Assembly: GCA_040216635.1 (NCBI GenBank)
Contig: JAVJOU010000003.1
Span: 141,868 to 205,867, forward strand
Length of the DNA stretch: 64,000 bases
Direction of reading: 5' to 3'
From: UBA1479 sp040216635
Lineage (GTDB): Bacteria; Pseudomonadota; Alphaproteobacteria; Rhodospirillales; Casp-alpha2
Shown here: positions 24,553 to 33,232 of the stretch, piece after piece
Layout of the letters: the number at the start of each line of letters is the position of its first letter
Position numbering within the stretch: the stretch's first letter is position 1
Notes under the pieces: model-generated
The model's input: the letters and a program-made list of their open reading frames with translations, nothing else
What the model was told of the DNA's origin: nothing
The model's database searches: none
Program-made: the position numbers and the translations under genes

Positions 24553-24654
24553 GGGGTCAGCCCAGTTGCGTCCTCAAGTTTTTATTATAAGCCCGTTTCC
24601 GGGCTGCCGGCGGGGCCGTTCGCAACCCGCCGCCGTTATTCCAGTCAGTCATAT

Positions 24655-24717
24655 CGTTACTTAAGATAGTAACGTCAACGCTCCTTGTCGCCCCCAATTT
24701 TAATGCGGAATTCCGCA
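24655..24717. promoter_or_regulatory. Two palindromes upstream of moaA
   Basis: CGTTACT (24655-24661) and AGTAACG (24668-24674) form 7-base arms with a 6-base gap, about 100 bases upstream of moaA; then a perfect 14-base palindrome TGCGGAATTCCGCA at 24704-24717. The first is a plausible operator of a molybdate or stress regulator. It does not match the ModE consensus in spacing, so no regulator is assigned. Confidence 0.35.
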
Positions 24718-24749
24718 CAGTGGAAAGTCTTAGGGGCAATAAAAGGGCC

Positions 24750-26861
24750 TCAACTGTCGTTATCCGGTTCCGACGACAAGCCCTTGGCCTTCATGTCTTC
24801 GGCGGCGGTTTGGCGCATTTCCTCGCGTTCGCGCAGATAATCCTCGGTCGTCCGGGTCTGCGGGCGGGGCGCGCCGGCAAGCGGATTGACCTGATCGAAC
24901 TGCACCATCACGCGACAGTCGTCGCACATCTTGATGCGGTCCAACGCGGCACCGGCGAACATGGTATGGCCGCGCAGTTTCTCGGTCATCTGGTGAATGG
25001 TCGCATGGGTGCCATACGGCTTGCCGCAACGGATGCAGTGGAAGGGGTCTTCTTCCTTCTGCACGCGGGGGGATTTGGCTTCGTCCTTGAACGACAGGCG
25101 CGGGGTCAGCGTGATGACGCTTTCCGGGCAGGTTTTCACGCACAGCCCACATTGCACGCAGGCGTCTTCGACGAACGACAGTTGTGGTTTGTCCGGATTG
25201 TCGCGCAGCGCCCTGGCCGGGCAGGCACCGACGCAGGAAAGACAGAGCGTGCAGCCCGCGACGTCGATATTGACCGTGCCGAAGGGTGCTCCCTGCGGCA
25301 TGGCCACTTCATCGACCTTGTTGGGGGCGGCATCGTGCAGGGCTTCGAGCGCCAAGCGCATGACCGTGCGTTTGCGGCCCAAGGGCAGGAAATCGCCCTG
25401 CGGCATGGCGGGAAGTTTTTCGAGTGACCAGAGGGCGTCTTCCACCGCCGACGGGTCATCCAGGTGCAGGTGCTGGACCCGGCCCTTGCCGTAACCCAAG
25501 GCGTCGAACACGGTTTCAGCGATGTCGATTTCGCCGATCTGGGCTTGCGCTTCCTCGCGCTTTTTCGGCGGCAGCAGAAGTAGACAGCGCGTGGCGCCGT
25601 AAGCGGCCGCCGACAGGAACAGGTCCAGCCCGGCCTGGGTCACTTCGTTGACGGCAAAGGGAATACAGTTCGCAGGCAGGCCCCGCCCCATGCGTGATAT
25701 CAGGCCGATCGCTTCCTCGCCCTGATCTGCGTCATGGATCAGCAGGATCGGATCGGTGCCGCCCGCTTTCTGATAGGTGCGCAGCACCGTGCGCGCACGC
25801 TTGAACAATTCGTCGCCGAGCGGCAGGGCATAGGTCGCGGCCCCGGTCGGGCAGACCGAGGCACAGACGCCGCAGCCGCCGCATAGGTAGGGATCGATCT
25901 TGACCCGTTCGTTATCCGGTGTGATGGCCCCGGCGGGGCAGTTGTCGATGCAGCGCGTGCAGCCGGTGATGCGCGACCGGGCATGGGCGCAGATCTTATC
26001 GTCGTAATCCACATAGCGCGGCTTTTCGAATTCGCCGACCATATCCGACATCTCGAAGATCGCGTCGGCGACCAGGGCCGGGTTCTTCGGGTCGGGATTG
26101 AAATAGCCGTCGCGCATGTCCGCATGGGGGAACAGCGCCGGCCCGCCGCGCAGGTCCAAAATCAGATCGCATTCAGACGTGCCGGATTGCGGCTCGCCAT
26201 CCCATTCCAAGGTCCCGCGTGACGATGCCTTGGCCGGGACGAAGCCTGAAATGGTCAGCTTGAACGCGCCCAGGTGGCCGCCCGCCCCGGTCACCTTGCC
26301 GGCGAAAACGGGAACTTCCATGATGGCCGGCGGCTGCACGTCCTTGGCGTTTTCCAGCACTAGGGTGACGTTCAGGCGCTGCGACAATTTGCGCGCGGCG
26401 TCGATGGCGTCTTCGTCGCGGCCGAGAACCAGGGCCACGCCGTCGGATTTCATGGAGACCGAGCGCGCTCCGGCCAGGTCCATGGCGGCCTCGTTCAACA
26501 GGGCGGCCATCTTGGCCGTCAGGTTGGAGGATGCCTTTTTATCCTTGGCCGCGTCGGACCAGCCCGCCTTTTCCCGGATGTTGGTAAAGGCAAGGGACGG
26601 CGGGGAATCCATTTCGTCCGCGGTTTCCAGGAACAGGGGGGCTTCCTGCGTACAGGCCACCAAAACGGTGTTGCCTGTCTTGGCCGCGTCTCCGGCGACG
26701 CGCTGGAATTCCTCGACCTGGCGGCGGCACAGATGAGTGGCGACGGTCAAATCACCTTCGGCCCCGTCTCCCTGGGCACAGGCCTTGGCCAGCGCCTTGC
26801 CGTCGATGGTCATCGTCCCCTCGCAGTCACAGACGAGGACATGCTTCTGATTGAGCTTCAT
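24750..26861 (-). CDS. Large ferredoxin-type protein with several [4Fe-4S] clusters (formate dehydrogenase-associated)
   Basis: 703 residues. The N-terminal ~280 residues have no cysteine cluster motif. Then three Fe-S/metal regions: ~285-340 (CTRCIDNCPAGAI and CGGCGVCASVCPTGAA), ~545-605 (CTLCLSCVGACPARAL and CVQCGLCVKTCPESVI) and a C-terminal CxxC pair region (FHCIRCGKP, CDDCRVM). This is a multi-cluster electron carrier or an assembly factor. Similar genes sit beside the formate dehydrogenase cluster in alphaproteobacteria. It is leftward and followed by moaA (197-base gap), and is divergent from the ankyrin gene. The role in formate metabolism is inferred from context. Confidence 0.75.
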   Translation of the reverse strand: MKLNQKHVLVCDCEGTMTIDGKALAKACAQGDGAEGDLTVATHLCRRQVEEFQRVAGDAAKTGNTVLVACTQEAPLFLETADEMDSPPSLAFTNIREKAGWSDAAKDKKASSNLTAKMAALLNEAAMDLAGARSVSMKSDGVALVLGRDEDAIDAARKLSQRLNVTLVLENAKDVQPPAIMEVPVFAGKVTGAGGHLGAFKLTISGFVPAKASSRGTLEWDGEPQSGTSECDLILDLRGGPALFPHADMRDGYFNPDPKNPALVADAIFEMSDMVGEFEKPRYVDYDDKICAHARSRITGCTRCIDNCPAGAITPDNERVKIDPYLCGGCGVCASVCPTGAATYALPLGDELFKRARTVLRTYQKAGGTDPILLIHDADQGEEAIGLISRMGRGLPANCIPFAVNEVTQAGLDLFLSAAAYGATRCLLLLPPKKREEAQAQIGEIDIAETVFDALGYGKGRVQHLHLDDPSAVEDALWSLEKLPAMPQGDFLPLGRKRTVMRLALEALHDAAPNKVDEVAMPQGAPFGTVNIDVAGCTLCLSCVGACPARALRDNPDKPQLSFVEDACVQCGLCVKTCPESVITLTPRLSFKDEAKSPRVQKEEDPFHCIRCGKPYGTHATIHQMTEKLRGHTMFAGAALDRIKMCDDCRVMVQFDQVNPLAGAPRPQTRTTEDYLREREEMRQTAAEDMKAKGLSSEPDNDS

Positions 26862-27078
26862 GCGATCGATGCTTCCCTATACCGGCGCCGTTAAGGGGCG
26901 CTCGTGCGTTAACCTGTTTCCTTGGTGTAGGCCACTTTAACGGAAATGAAAACGGTGCAGGAAATAGGGATATTGCCATCCCATGTGACACCCCGTTTAC
27001 AACGGCCTCGTCAAACCCTAACTATGTGGGGATTGTCGAGGGCGCGCAAAAGCCCCGGCACGGGAGAAAGAGGACGAC

Positions 27079-27381
27079 ATGGCTGATCAAAAGGCTTCGG
27101 GTAAGAACGGCCTTTCCGTCGATGACTTTTTGCTGGCGGCACAGCGCGGCGACCGTGAAACGCTGACGCGGGCGCTGGACGCGGGGTTGAAAATCAACGC
27201 CATCGATTCGCACGGTAACTCGGCGCTGATGTACGCCGCCGCCGCCGGTCAGACCAAAACCTGCCAATGGCTGATCGACAAGGGCATCGACAAGGCAACG
27301 GTCAATAACTGGGGCCTGGGTGTGCGCGAGTGGTCGAAATGGTCGGACAACGCCGACGACATTCGCAAACTGGTTTACTGA
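27079..27381 (+). CDS. Small ankyrin-repeat protein
   Basis: 100 residues. After a short polar start, SVDDFLLAAQRGDRETLTRALDAGLKINAIDSHGNSALMYAAAAGQTKTCQWLID carries two ankyrin units (the GNSALMYAA... element is diagnostic). It probably serves as a protein-protein binding module. There is no signal. The start follows AGAAAGAGGACGAC. It is 26 bases before a TetR-like gene on the same strand; both lie between the ferredoxin and cupin genes, and no partner is evident. Confidence 0.8.
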   Translation: MADQKASGKNGLSVDDFLLAAQRGDRETLTRALDAGLKINAIDSHGNSALMYAAAAGQTKTCQWLIDKGIDKATVNNWGLGVREWSKWSDNADDIRKLVY

Positions 27382-27407
27382 ATATCGCTTGAACCGCAGG
27401 AGGCGCC

Positions 27408-28037
27408 ATGGCCGCGCCCCGACGGAAACCCGCTCCATCCAAGACCGCCGGCAAAAGCGTTGCGGCGGCTCCGGTCGTTGATCGTGCCTTGGCGATGGCG
27501 GACGATGTCGGCTGGGATAATCTGAGCCTTCGTGATCTTGCAGACGATCTGGGGTTTACGCCTGCGGAACTCGCCGCTTTATTCAAAGATAAAGACGCCA
27601 TCGCCGATGCTTGGTTCACCCGTGCGCGCGACGCCATGCTGGCGGCTTCGCCCCGGGGCTTTGCCAGACAACCGGTCAAGGATCGGCTGAATATTCTCAT
27701 ACTGCGTTGGTTCGATACCCTTGCCCCGCACCGGGGTGTGACGGCCCAGATGCTGGGGGCGAAGATGTGGCTGTTTCACCCACACCATTATGTGCCCATG
27801 GTGTTCGATCTATCGCGGCTGATCCAATGGCTGCGTGACGCGGCCGGGATGACGGCGGGCGGGCGTCAGCGCCAGATCGAGGAAATCGGCCTGACGGTTC
27901 TGTTCCTTGCCGTGTTGCGGCGCTGGTGCCGGGATGGCAGCGACGGGCAAACGGAAACGAAGAGTTATCTGGCCAAGCGGCTGGCACAGGCGGACGGCCT
28001 GGCGGCGAAGTGGTTTTCGGGAACAAGGGCTGTTTAG
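27408..28037 (+). CDS. TetR-like regulator
   Basis: 209 residues. The N-terminal 20 residues are basic and disordered. Residues ~25-75 (VDRALAMADDVGWDNLSLRDLADDLGFTPAELAALFKDKDAIADAWF) fit the TetR helix-turn-helix. The rest is helical (FDTLAPHRGVTAQMLGAKMWLFHPHHYVPMVF), resembling the C-terminal domain of COQ9- or RpsU-linked TetR proteins in alphaproteobacteria. Its target is not known. The start follows GGAGGCGCC. Confidence 0.72.
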   Translation: MAAPRRKPAPSKTAGKSVAAAPVVDRALAMADDVGWDNLSLRDLADDLGFTPAELAALFKDKDAIADAWFTRARDAMLAASPRGFARQPVKDRLNILILRWFDTLAPHRGVTAQMLGAKMWLFHPHHYVPMVFDLSRLIQWLRDAAGMTAGGRQRQIEEIGLTVLFLAVLRRWCRDGSDGQTETKSYLAKRLAQADGLAAKWFSGTRAV

Positions 28038-28137
28038 GAAAAAGTGATTGTCCAAAGGCCGGCTTGCCGCCCGGGCAGGGCCGGATCATCTTCACGTACG
28101 AAATGAACAGCCCCTTCAATACCGGAAGCTTGAGCCG

Positions 28138-28791
28138 ATGAAACTTCATGCCGATTTGTCCCGGCCCGCCGTTGTCGATAGCACGGCCGTGGATTGGGTG
28201 GCATCGCCGTCGCCGGGGGTCGAACGCCGCATGCTGGAACGGGACGGGGATGAGGTCGCGCGCGCGACCTCGATCGTGCGCTACGCCCCCGGGTCCGAAT
28301 TTCCGCCCCATACCCACGGCGGAGGCGAAGAATTCGTCGTCCTGGAAGGGGTGTTTTCCGACGAACATGGTGATTTTCCGGCCGGCACCTATGTGCGCAA
28401 TCCGGTCGGGACCCGCCATGCGCCCAAGACTGCGCCCGGCTGTACCATCTTCGTCAAACTGCGTCAGATGGACCCGGACGATCAGACCCAGATGTCCGTG
28501 AATTTCAACGACGGCGACTGGACCGAAAGCAACGTGCCGGGGCTGTTTCGCATGCCGCTCCATGAATTCAGGGACGAGCGTGTGTGGTTGACCAAGATGG
28601 GCCCCGGATGTGTCGCCGAACCCCATGTCCATCCGGGGGGCGAGGAAGTCCTGGTCCTGGAAGGCTGTGTCGAAGACGAAAACGGTCGCCACGGCAAAGG
28701 CACCTGGTTCCGCCTGCCGGTGGGCAGTTTCCATTCTCCACGTACGAAGGAAGGCTGTTTGCTCTGGGTCAAGCAGGGCCATTTGAAGTAG
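28138..28791 (+). CDS. Two-domain cupin (ChrR-like) protein
   Basis: 217 residues forming two beta-barrels. First cupin ~50-105: IVRYAPGSEFPPHTHGGGEEFVVLEGVFSDEHGDFPAGTYVRNPVGTRHAP; second ~145-210: GCVAEPHVHPGGEEVLVLEGCVED, FRLPVGSFHSP. Both carry the metal-binding pattern HxH...E...H. It resembles the ChrR cupin part, but has no zinc-binding anti-sigma N-terminus and no sigma factor next to it. It may be an enzyme or sensor of acylated or oxidised small molecules. The start at 28138 is preferred because MKLHADLSRP opens the family domain. Confidence 0.75.
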   Translation: MKLHADLSRPAVVDSTAVDWVASPSPGVERRMLERDGDEVARATSIVRYAPGSEFPPHTHGGGEEFVVLEGVFSDEHGDFPAGTYVRNPVGTRHAPKTAPGCTIFVKLRQMDPDDQTQMSVNFNDGDWTESNVPGLFRMPLHEFRDERVWLTKMGPGCVAEPHVHPGGEEVLVLEGCVEDENGRHGKGTWFRLPVGSFHSPRTKEGCLLWVKQGHLK

Positions 28792-28835
28792 CCTCGCCCG
28801 AACGCTTCACGGCAACTGCAGGGAGGATGCTGGCC

Positions 28836-29126
28836 ATGACCGCCTATGTGATCGCGCAGATCGATATCACCGACCCGGAAACCTTCAAGGAATATCAGGC
28901 CCTGGTGCCTGCCACGATCGCGGCCTTCGGCGGCGAATACGTGGTGCGCGGGGGCGAACAGGTTGCGTTGGAAGGCGAAGCCCGCTCATCGCGCACGGTG
29001 GTGATCACGTTCCCCGACATGGCGGCCGCCAAGGCATGGCATGCCTCGCCGGAATACGAAAAGCCGTTGGCGATCCGTCAGGCATCGGCCACGGGGACAT
29101 TGCTGCTGGTCGACGGGTTGGACTAA
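28836..29126 (+). CDS. DUF1330 family protein
   Basis: 96 residues, a small ferredoxin-like (dimeric alpha-beta barrel) fold. It matches DUF1330: AYVIAQIDITDPETFKEYQALVPATIAAFGGEYVVRGG at the start, RTVVITFPDMAAAKAWHASPEY near the middle, and ends SATGTLLLVDGL. Enzymatic role unknown. The start was chosen at 28836, 9 bases after GGGAGG; a much longer in-frame ORF starting further upstream overlaps the cupin gene and is not credible. It is convergent with the histidine phosphatase gene (4-base overlap). Confidence 0.85.
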   Translation: MTAYVIAQIDITDPETFKEYQALVPATIAAFGGEYVVRGGEQVALEGEARSSRTVVITFPDMAAAKAWHASPEYEKPLAIRQASATGTLLLVDGLD

Positions 29127-29754
29127 CCCAAAATAGGTGCGGGAACTTCGACGCCGGTTTCCAGAATGTCGAGGCCGCGCGCCGACAGATGAAACACCAC
29201 GTCCTGGCGCATCTGGATCGCCAGCGTTTCTTCCGGCGGCAAGTCCAGATAGCTGCGGATCAAGGTCCGGCCCGTGCCGCCGTGGCAGATCACGATCACC
29301 GGCGTGGCGGTGTCCAGGCCGTTCATCCAATCCCGCGCCCGCGCCATTACCTCGGTCAGCGTTTCGCCGCCCCCGGGCGGGCGGTGATCCCAGGGGGCCG
29401 CGTCCATTTCCGCCAAATCTTCCGTATCTCCGGCGGCGGCGATTTCGGGTCGGGTCATGCCTTCCCAGCGGCCGTATCCTTTTTCCTTCAGTCGTTCATC
29501 AATGGTGAAGGCAGCCGCATCCAGGCCCGCCGCTTCGCAGGCAAGCGCCGTGGTCTGGGCGCAGCGCCCGGCTGGGCTGCGGTAAAGGGCATGGGCTGTC
29601 AAAGGCTGAAATCGTTCGGCGATCAGGCGTCCGTATGCCCGGGCCTGGCCTGTCCCAGGTCCGTCAGCCGGGCATCGCCGTGACCTTGAATACGGCCTTC
29701 GCGGTTCCATTCGGTCTGGCCGTGGCGGATCAGGATGATGTCGGGAAAAGGCAT
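29123..29754 (-). pseudogene. Histidine phosphatase (phosphoglycerate mutase-like) gene with a frameshift
   Basis: The N-terminal part is in one frame from ATG at 29754: FPDIILIRHGQTEWNREG, with the RHG phosphohistidine site, then ARLTDLGQA. The rest continues in a different frame from QARAYGRLIAERFQPL to VICHGGTGRTLIRSYLDL and the end at 29123. The jump is at about 29643-29655, where the reading would be LGQAQARAYG if one C were present in a repeated CAGGCC unit. It may be a real inactivating deletion or a sequencing slip. If intact, it would be a phosphatase on a small sugar phosphate or cobalamin-type substrate. It is convergent with the DUF1330 gene. Confidence 0.75.
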
Positions 29755-30012
29755 GGATGGAATCGCTGGCGGATTGGGGCGAATGAAACGGTATCTGTCT
29801 TTATCAGGAAAACATGACGTTGCCGAGAACCCATGGCGCGCGGGATTGTGATTTGTCCGGCCCTTGATTTCTTGCGCCTTGCCACGGAAACTCGTGATCC
29901 CCATGTTAGGGGGCCTTCCCGTGAACACGGCATTTCAGACCGATGGCGCGGCAAGGTCCGGGGATGTATCGGCCGGCCATCGATTGGTTCGGGCGGTTGG
30001 GAGAACAGGGCG

Positions 30013-30948
30013 TTGAGTAACACCGAAAACAAATCCGCTGCCGCGGGCACAAGCCCGTTGGATACGTCTTATCCGGATGGACAGGGCGAGCTTGTCATCA
30101 AGCCCGACCCGGACGATCCGCGCCTGACGGAAAAGGTGCCGGGAATCGATCAGAACGGCTCGCCGGTGATCGCCTCGGTCACGGTCGAACGGCCCCTGAC
30201 TTTGTTCCTGAACGGCCGCGAAATCGTCACCATGATGACGATCTGCGATTATCCTGAATATCTCGCCGTCGGCTATCTGGTGAACCAAAACATGCTGCGT
30301 CCCGACGACGTGGTGACGGAAGTCGAATACGACGAAGACTTGGAAGTCGTCGTCGTCCGTACCGAGCGCGAGACCGATTTCGAGGAAAAGCTGAAGAAGA
30401 AGACCCTGACGTCCGGCTGTGCCCAGGGCACGGTGTTCGGCGACGTGATGGAAAAGTTCGAACAAGTCAAACTGGCGGAGGATGCGGGGATCAAGACGTC
30501 CTGGCTGTATACGCTGATCAAGAAAATCAACACCGCCCCGTCGCTTTATCTGGAAGCGGGCGCCATCCACGGCTGCGTCCTGTGCCAGGGCGACCGGCCG
30601 CTTCTGTACATGGAAGACGTGGGCCGCCATAACGCCGTCGATAAGATCGCGGGCTTCATGTTCCTGAACGGCTGGACGGGACGGGATAAGATTTTTTACA
30701 CGACAGGCCGGCTGACCTCGGAAATGGTCATCAAGACCGTGCAGATGGAAATTCCGATCCTGGTTTCCCGCTCGGGCTTTACCGCCTGGGGCGTGGATCT
30801 GGCGAAACAGGTGGGGCTGACGCTGATCGGCCGAGCCAAAGGCAAACGGTTCATCGCGCTGGCCGGCGAAGACCGCATTGAATTCGATGCCGATCATGAT
30901 GAAGCGGCGGACGAGCCGGTCGAACTGCGCCGCAAGGGCAGCCGATGA
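30013..30948 (+). CDS. fdhD: Formate dehydrogenase accessory sulfurtransferase FdhD
   Basis: 311 residues from a TTG start (an earlier frame start at 29833 adds 60 unlikely residues). Transfers sulfur from IscS to the Mo-bis-MGD cofactor of formate dehydrogenase. Visible family parts: VERPLTLFLNGREIVTMMTI, YPEYLAVGYL, then the cysteine loop TSGCAQGTVFGD, GAIHGCVLCQGDRPLLYMEDVGRHNAVDKIAG and GFTAWGVDLAKQVGLTLIGRAKGKRF. The second cysteine of the classic CxxC is a glycine here (C-A-Q-G). It starts a rightward operon: mobA begins 4 bases before its stop codon is complete. Confidence 0.92.
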   Translation: MSNTENKSAAAGTSPLDTSYPDGQGELVIKPDPDDPRLTEKVPGIDQNGSPVIASVTVERPLTLFLNGREIVTMMTICDYPEYLAVGYLVNQNMLRPDDVVTEVEYDEDLEVVVVRTERETDFEEKLKKKTLTSGCAQGTVFGDVMEKFEQVKLAEDAGIKTSWLYTLIKKINTAPSLYLEAGAIHGCVLCQGDRPLLYMEDVGRHNAVDKIAGFMFLNGWTGRDKIFYTTGRLTSEMVIKTVQMEIPILVSRSGFTAWGVDLAKQVGLTLIGRAKGKRFIALAGEDRIEFDADHDEAADEPVELRRKGSR

Positions 30949-31583
30949 CGGGCCCCCTTTCCGCCGCCGGTGATATTGTGGGCGTGCTTCTGGCCGGCGG
31001 CTTGGCACGGCGTATGGGCGGCGGCGACAAGCCGTTGAAGACGCTTGGCGGCAAGCCGATCCTGGATCATGTGATCCGCCGCGCACAGCCGCAGGTGTCG
31101 AATCTGCTGCTCAACGTCAATGGCGATGCGGCACGGTTCGCATCTTACGGCCTGCCCATGGCAGGCGATGTGATCGACGGCCACGCGGGGCCCCTGGCCG
31201 GTGTTTTGACGGGCATGGAATGGGCGGCGCAACATCATCCGCAAGCGGCCTGGCTGGCATCCTTCGCAACCGATGCGCCGTTTTTTCCCGAGGATTTGGT
31301 CACCCGGCTGCATGCGGCGATCACGGCCGAGGATGCGGATATGGCCTGTGCCATGTCGGCGGGACGCACCCATCCCGTGTTCGCACTGTGGCCGGTCGCG
31401 TTGAAAGACGATTTGCGCCGCGCCATGACGGAACAGGATATGCGCAAGATCGATGCCTGGACGGCCCGGTTCAATATCGTCCATGTGGATTTCCCGGCGG
31501 ACCCCGTTGATCCGTTCTTCAACATCAACAAGCCGGAAAATCTGGCCGAGGCCGAGAGCTTGTTCGCGGAGGCCGTGACATGA
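30945..31583 (+). CDS. mobA: Molybdenum cofactor guanylyltransferase MobA
   Basis: 212 residues. Attaches GMP to molybdopterin to make MGD, the form used by formate dehydrogenases. The GTP-binding opening GVLLAGGLARRMGGGDKPLKTLGGKPILDHVI is diagnostic, followed by DGHAGPLAGVLTGMEW and the FATDAPFFP metal aspartate region, with FFNINKPENLAEAE at the end. The fdhD stop and this start overlap by 4 bases (ATGA), and the next gene overlaps its stop, so the four genes are translated together. Confidence 0.95.
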   Translation: MTGPLSAAGDIVGVLLAGGLARRMGGGDKPLKTLGGKPILDHVIRRAQPQVSNLLLNVNGDAARFASYGLPMAGDVIDGHAGPLAGVLTGMEWAAQHHPQAAWLASFATDAPFFPEDLVTRLHAAITAEDADMACAMSAGRTHPVFALWPVALKDDLRRAMTEQDMRKIDAWTARFNIVHVDFPADPVDPFFNINKPENLAEAESLFAEAVT

Positions 31584-32107
31584 GCCGCCGCCAAGCCGTG
31601 AACCTGGGCGTCATCATCGAGCGCCGGGAAATCGATAATCCCTGGCAGGATTATTCGTTCCGCCCGATCGCCGTGGTTCCCGGCATGCCGGAGATGGAGG
31701 ACGAAGCCGAATGGAAGGTCATTCGCGAAGGCGAGGGCTGGACGCATTTTCATGTGGCGACGTTGGAACTGGAACTGTTCGCGGGGGAAACCACCGGCTA
31801 CAGGACCAATCTCAGCAATTTCCAGCCTCATATTTACGTGGTGCTGTCGCCCGGCGAGGAAGCGGGTGATCCGGAAGTCATTCCGTCGCTGGTGACGGCC
31901 TGTCCCTATGAGGCGGAAAGCTACATGGAAGATTCGGAAATGATCGTCGAAGGCGTGCCCATGCCCGATGAACTGGCGGCCTGGATCGGATCGTTTATCG
32001 ATACCTACCATGTCGAAGAGACCTTCCAGAAACGTAAGAATAAGAAGGCCTATGACCCCCGAAAGGGCGGCATGCGCCCCCGGCCGCTGGTGGAGAGCGA
32101 TGAATGA
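31580..32107 (+). CDS. DUF3305 domain-containing protein
   Basis: 175 residues, probably cytoplasmic, no signal. Start LGVIIERREIDNPWQDYSFRPIAVVPG and GWTHFHVATLELELFAGETTGYRTNLSNFQPHIYVVLSPG are the marks of DUF3305, found almost only in alpha- and betaproteobacterial formate dehydrogenase operons. Function unknown, perhaps enzyme maturation. The C-terminus is basic and ends KNKKAYDPRKGGMRPRPLVE. Overlaps mobA and DUF3306 by 4 bases each. Confidence 0.88.
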   Translation: MSRRQAVNLGVIIERREIDNPWQDYSFRPIAVVPGMPEMEDEAEWKVIREGEGWTHFHVATLELELFAGETTGYRTNLSNFQPHIYVVLSPGEEAGDPEVIPSLVTACPYEAESYMEDSEMIVEGVPMPDELAAWIGSFIDTYHVEETFQKRKNKKAYDPRKGGMRPRPLVESDE

Positions 32108-32859
32108 GCACCGATGACGGCAAAGGGTTGAGCCGCTGGTCGCGCCTGAAGCGAAAGCGCGCGCGGGGCGAGGAGGTTGTCGAGCCGGAAGCCGCCCTGC
32201 AGGACCGCCAGGGGGCGGCGGCACCGGTTGTCGGGCCCGCGCCGGATAATCCGATCCCCGCCGTCCAGGACGGCGACCCGGACGGTGAGGAACGCGAACT
32301 GACCGACGAGGAAAAGGCCTATGTGGAAACACTGCCCGAGGTCGATGATCTGAATTCCGAAAGCGATTTCAAGGCGTTCATGGACAAGCGGGTGCCTGAA
32401 TTCCTGCGCCGGCGGGCTCTGCGTAAGCTGTGGCTCAGCGATCCCGCATTCAGCTTTCTGGATGGCATGAACGAATACGACGAGGATTATTCCATGATGG
32501 CCGAACTGGCCGCCGGGGCGAGCAGCTACCGCCCGGACCAGGGCGGGTACAGTTGGCGGGAAAAGCCCAAGCCGAAGGAAGAAGAGGAGCTTGCGGAGTA
32601 CGGGGCGGAGGACGCTGCAAAGGCCGCCGAAACCGGCGATTCCGGGGCAACGCCTTCGGAGTCCGTGGAGGGAGAATCCATGATTCAAAAGGCGAACCGC
32701 GTCCAGGACAGGGGCGGGTCCAGCGTGCGGGCGCAAACCTATACGGCCAATCCCTATTATCAGGCACCGGGCATGCGGTCCCCGATCCCGGACGAAGTCA
32801 CGCTTGATCGGGCGGATGACGAGGATGACCTTGGCGATGCCGAGGATGAATTCGGCTGA
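32104..32859 (+). CDS. DUF3306 domain-containing protein
   Basis: 251 residues, very acidic and probably largely disordered. The N-terminus LSRWSRLKRKRARGEEVV is basic; the core TLPEVDDLNSESDFKAFMDKRVPEFLRRRALRKLWLSDPAFSFLDGMNEYDEDY is the conserved DUF3306 block. The tail is rich in E, D and A. The family always accompanies DUF3305 and formate dehydrogenase. No enzymatic motif is seen; a chaperone or assembly role for the Mo subunit is plausible. It is the last of the four overlapping genes, with a 373-base gap before the next. Confidence 0.85.
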   Translation: MSTDDGKGLSRWSRLKRKRARGEEVVEPEAALQDRQGAAAPVVGPAPDNPIPAVQDGDPDGEERELTDEEKAYVETLPEVDDLNSESDFKAFMDKRVPEFLRRRALRKLWLSDPAFSFLDGMNEYDEDYSMMAELAAGASSYRPDQGGYSWREKPKPKEEEELAEYGAEDAAKAAETGDSGATPSESVEGESMIQKANRVQDRGGSSVRAQTYTANPYYQAPGMRSPIPDEVTLDRADDEDDLGDAEDEFG

Positions 32860-33232
32860 GTGTCGTTTTAGGGCCGGAAAATGCCTGGATCATCTATGTT
32901 GCATTGCGGTGCTAAAAATATACCGAAAGATGAATGAGTTAACCTGAGATTGCAAACCATTCGCAATATAATGCATCTAGTTTTTCTTCTAAGCCCATGA
33001 AAACCTTATAGTTTTAGGGTTGTTTTTCCGCATGATGGAATTGGCATCCCGTTGACTTGAAGGGGGAAAAGGCGTTCACTTGTAGGTTAGCGGGATAGCT
33101 CGCCGGACGTGGGCCTGCACCAAAGGCTCCAAGTGCTGGAAACCCGCTGCTAAAGGGAACGGAATCCGCCGATAAACAGGCGGAGCCGCGGATGGAGAAA
33201 CAAGGAACATCCAGGTGGAGGCCAACGCCATT
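32860..33232. other. AT-rich regulatory gap before torD-like gene
   Basis: 373 bases with no gene. It is clearly lower in GC around 32920-33035 than the flanks, and is likely to hold the promoter of the periplasmic formate dehydrogenase operon. A weak inverted repeat ATTGC-N9-GCAAT lies at 32949-32967. A possible -35 TTGACT at 33052 has no good -10. No terminator is seen after the DUF3306 gene. Confidence 0.4.
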
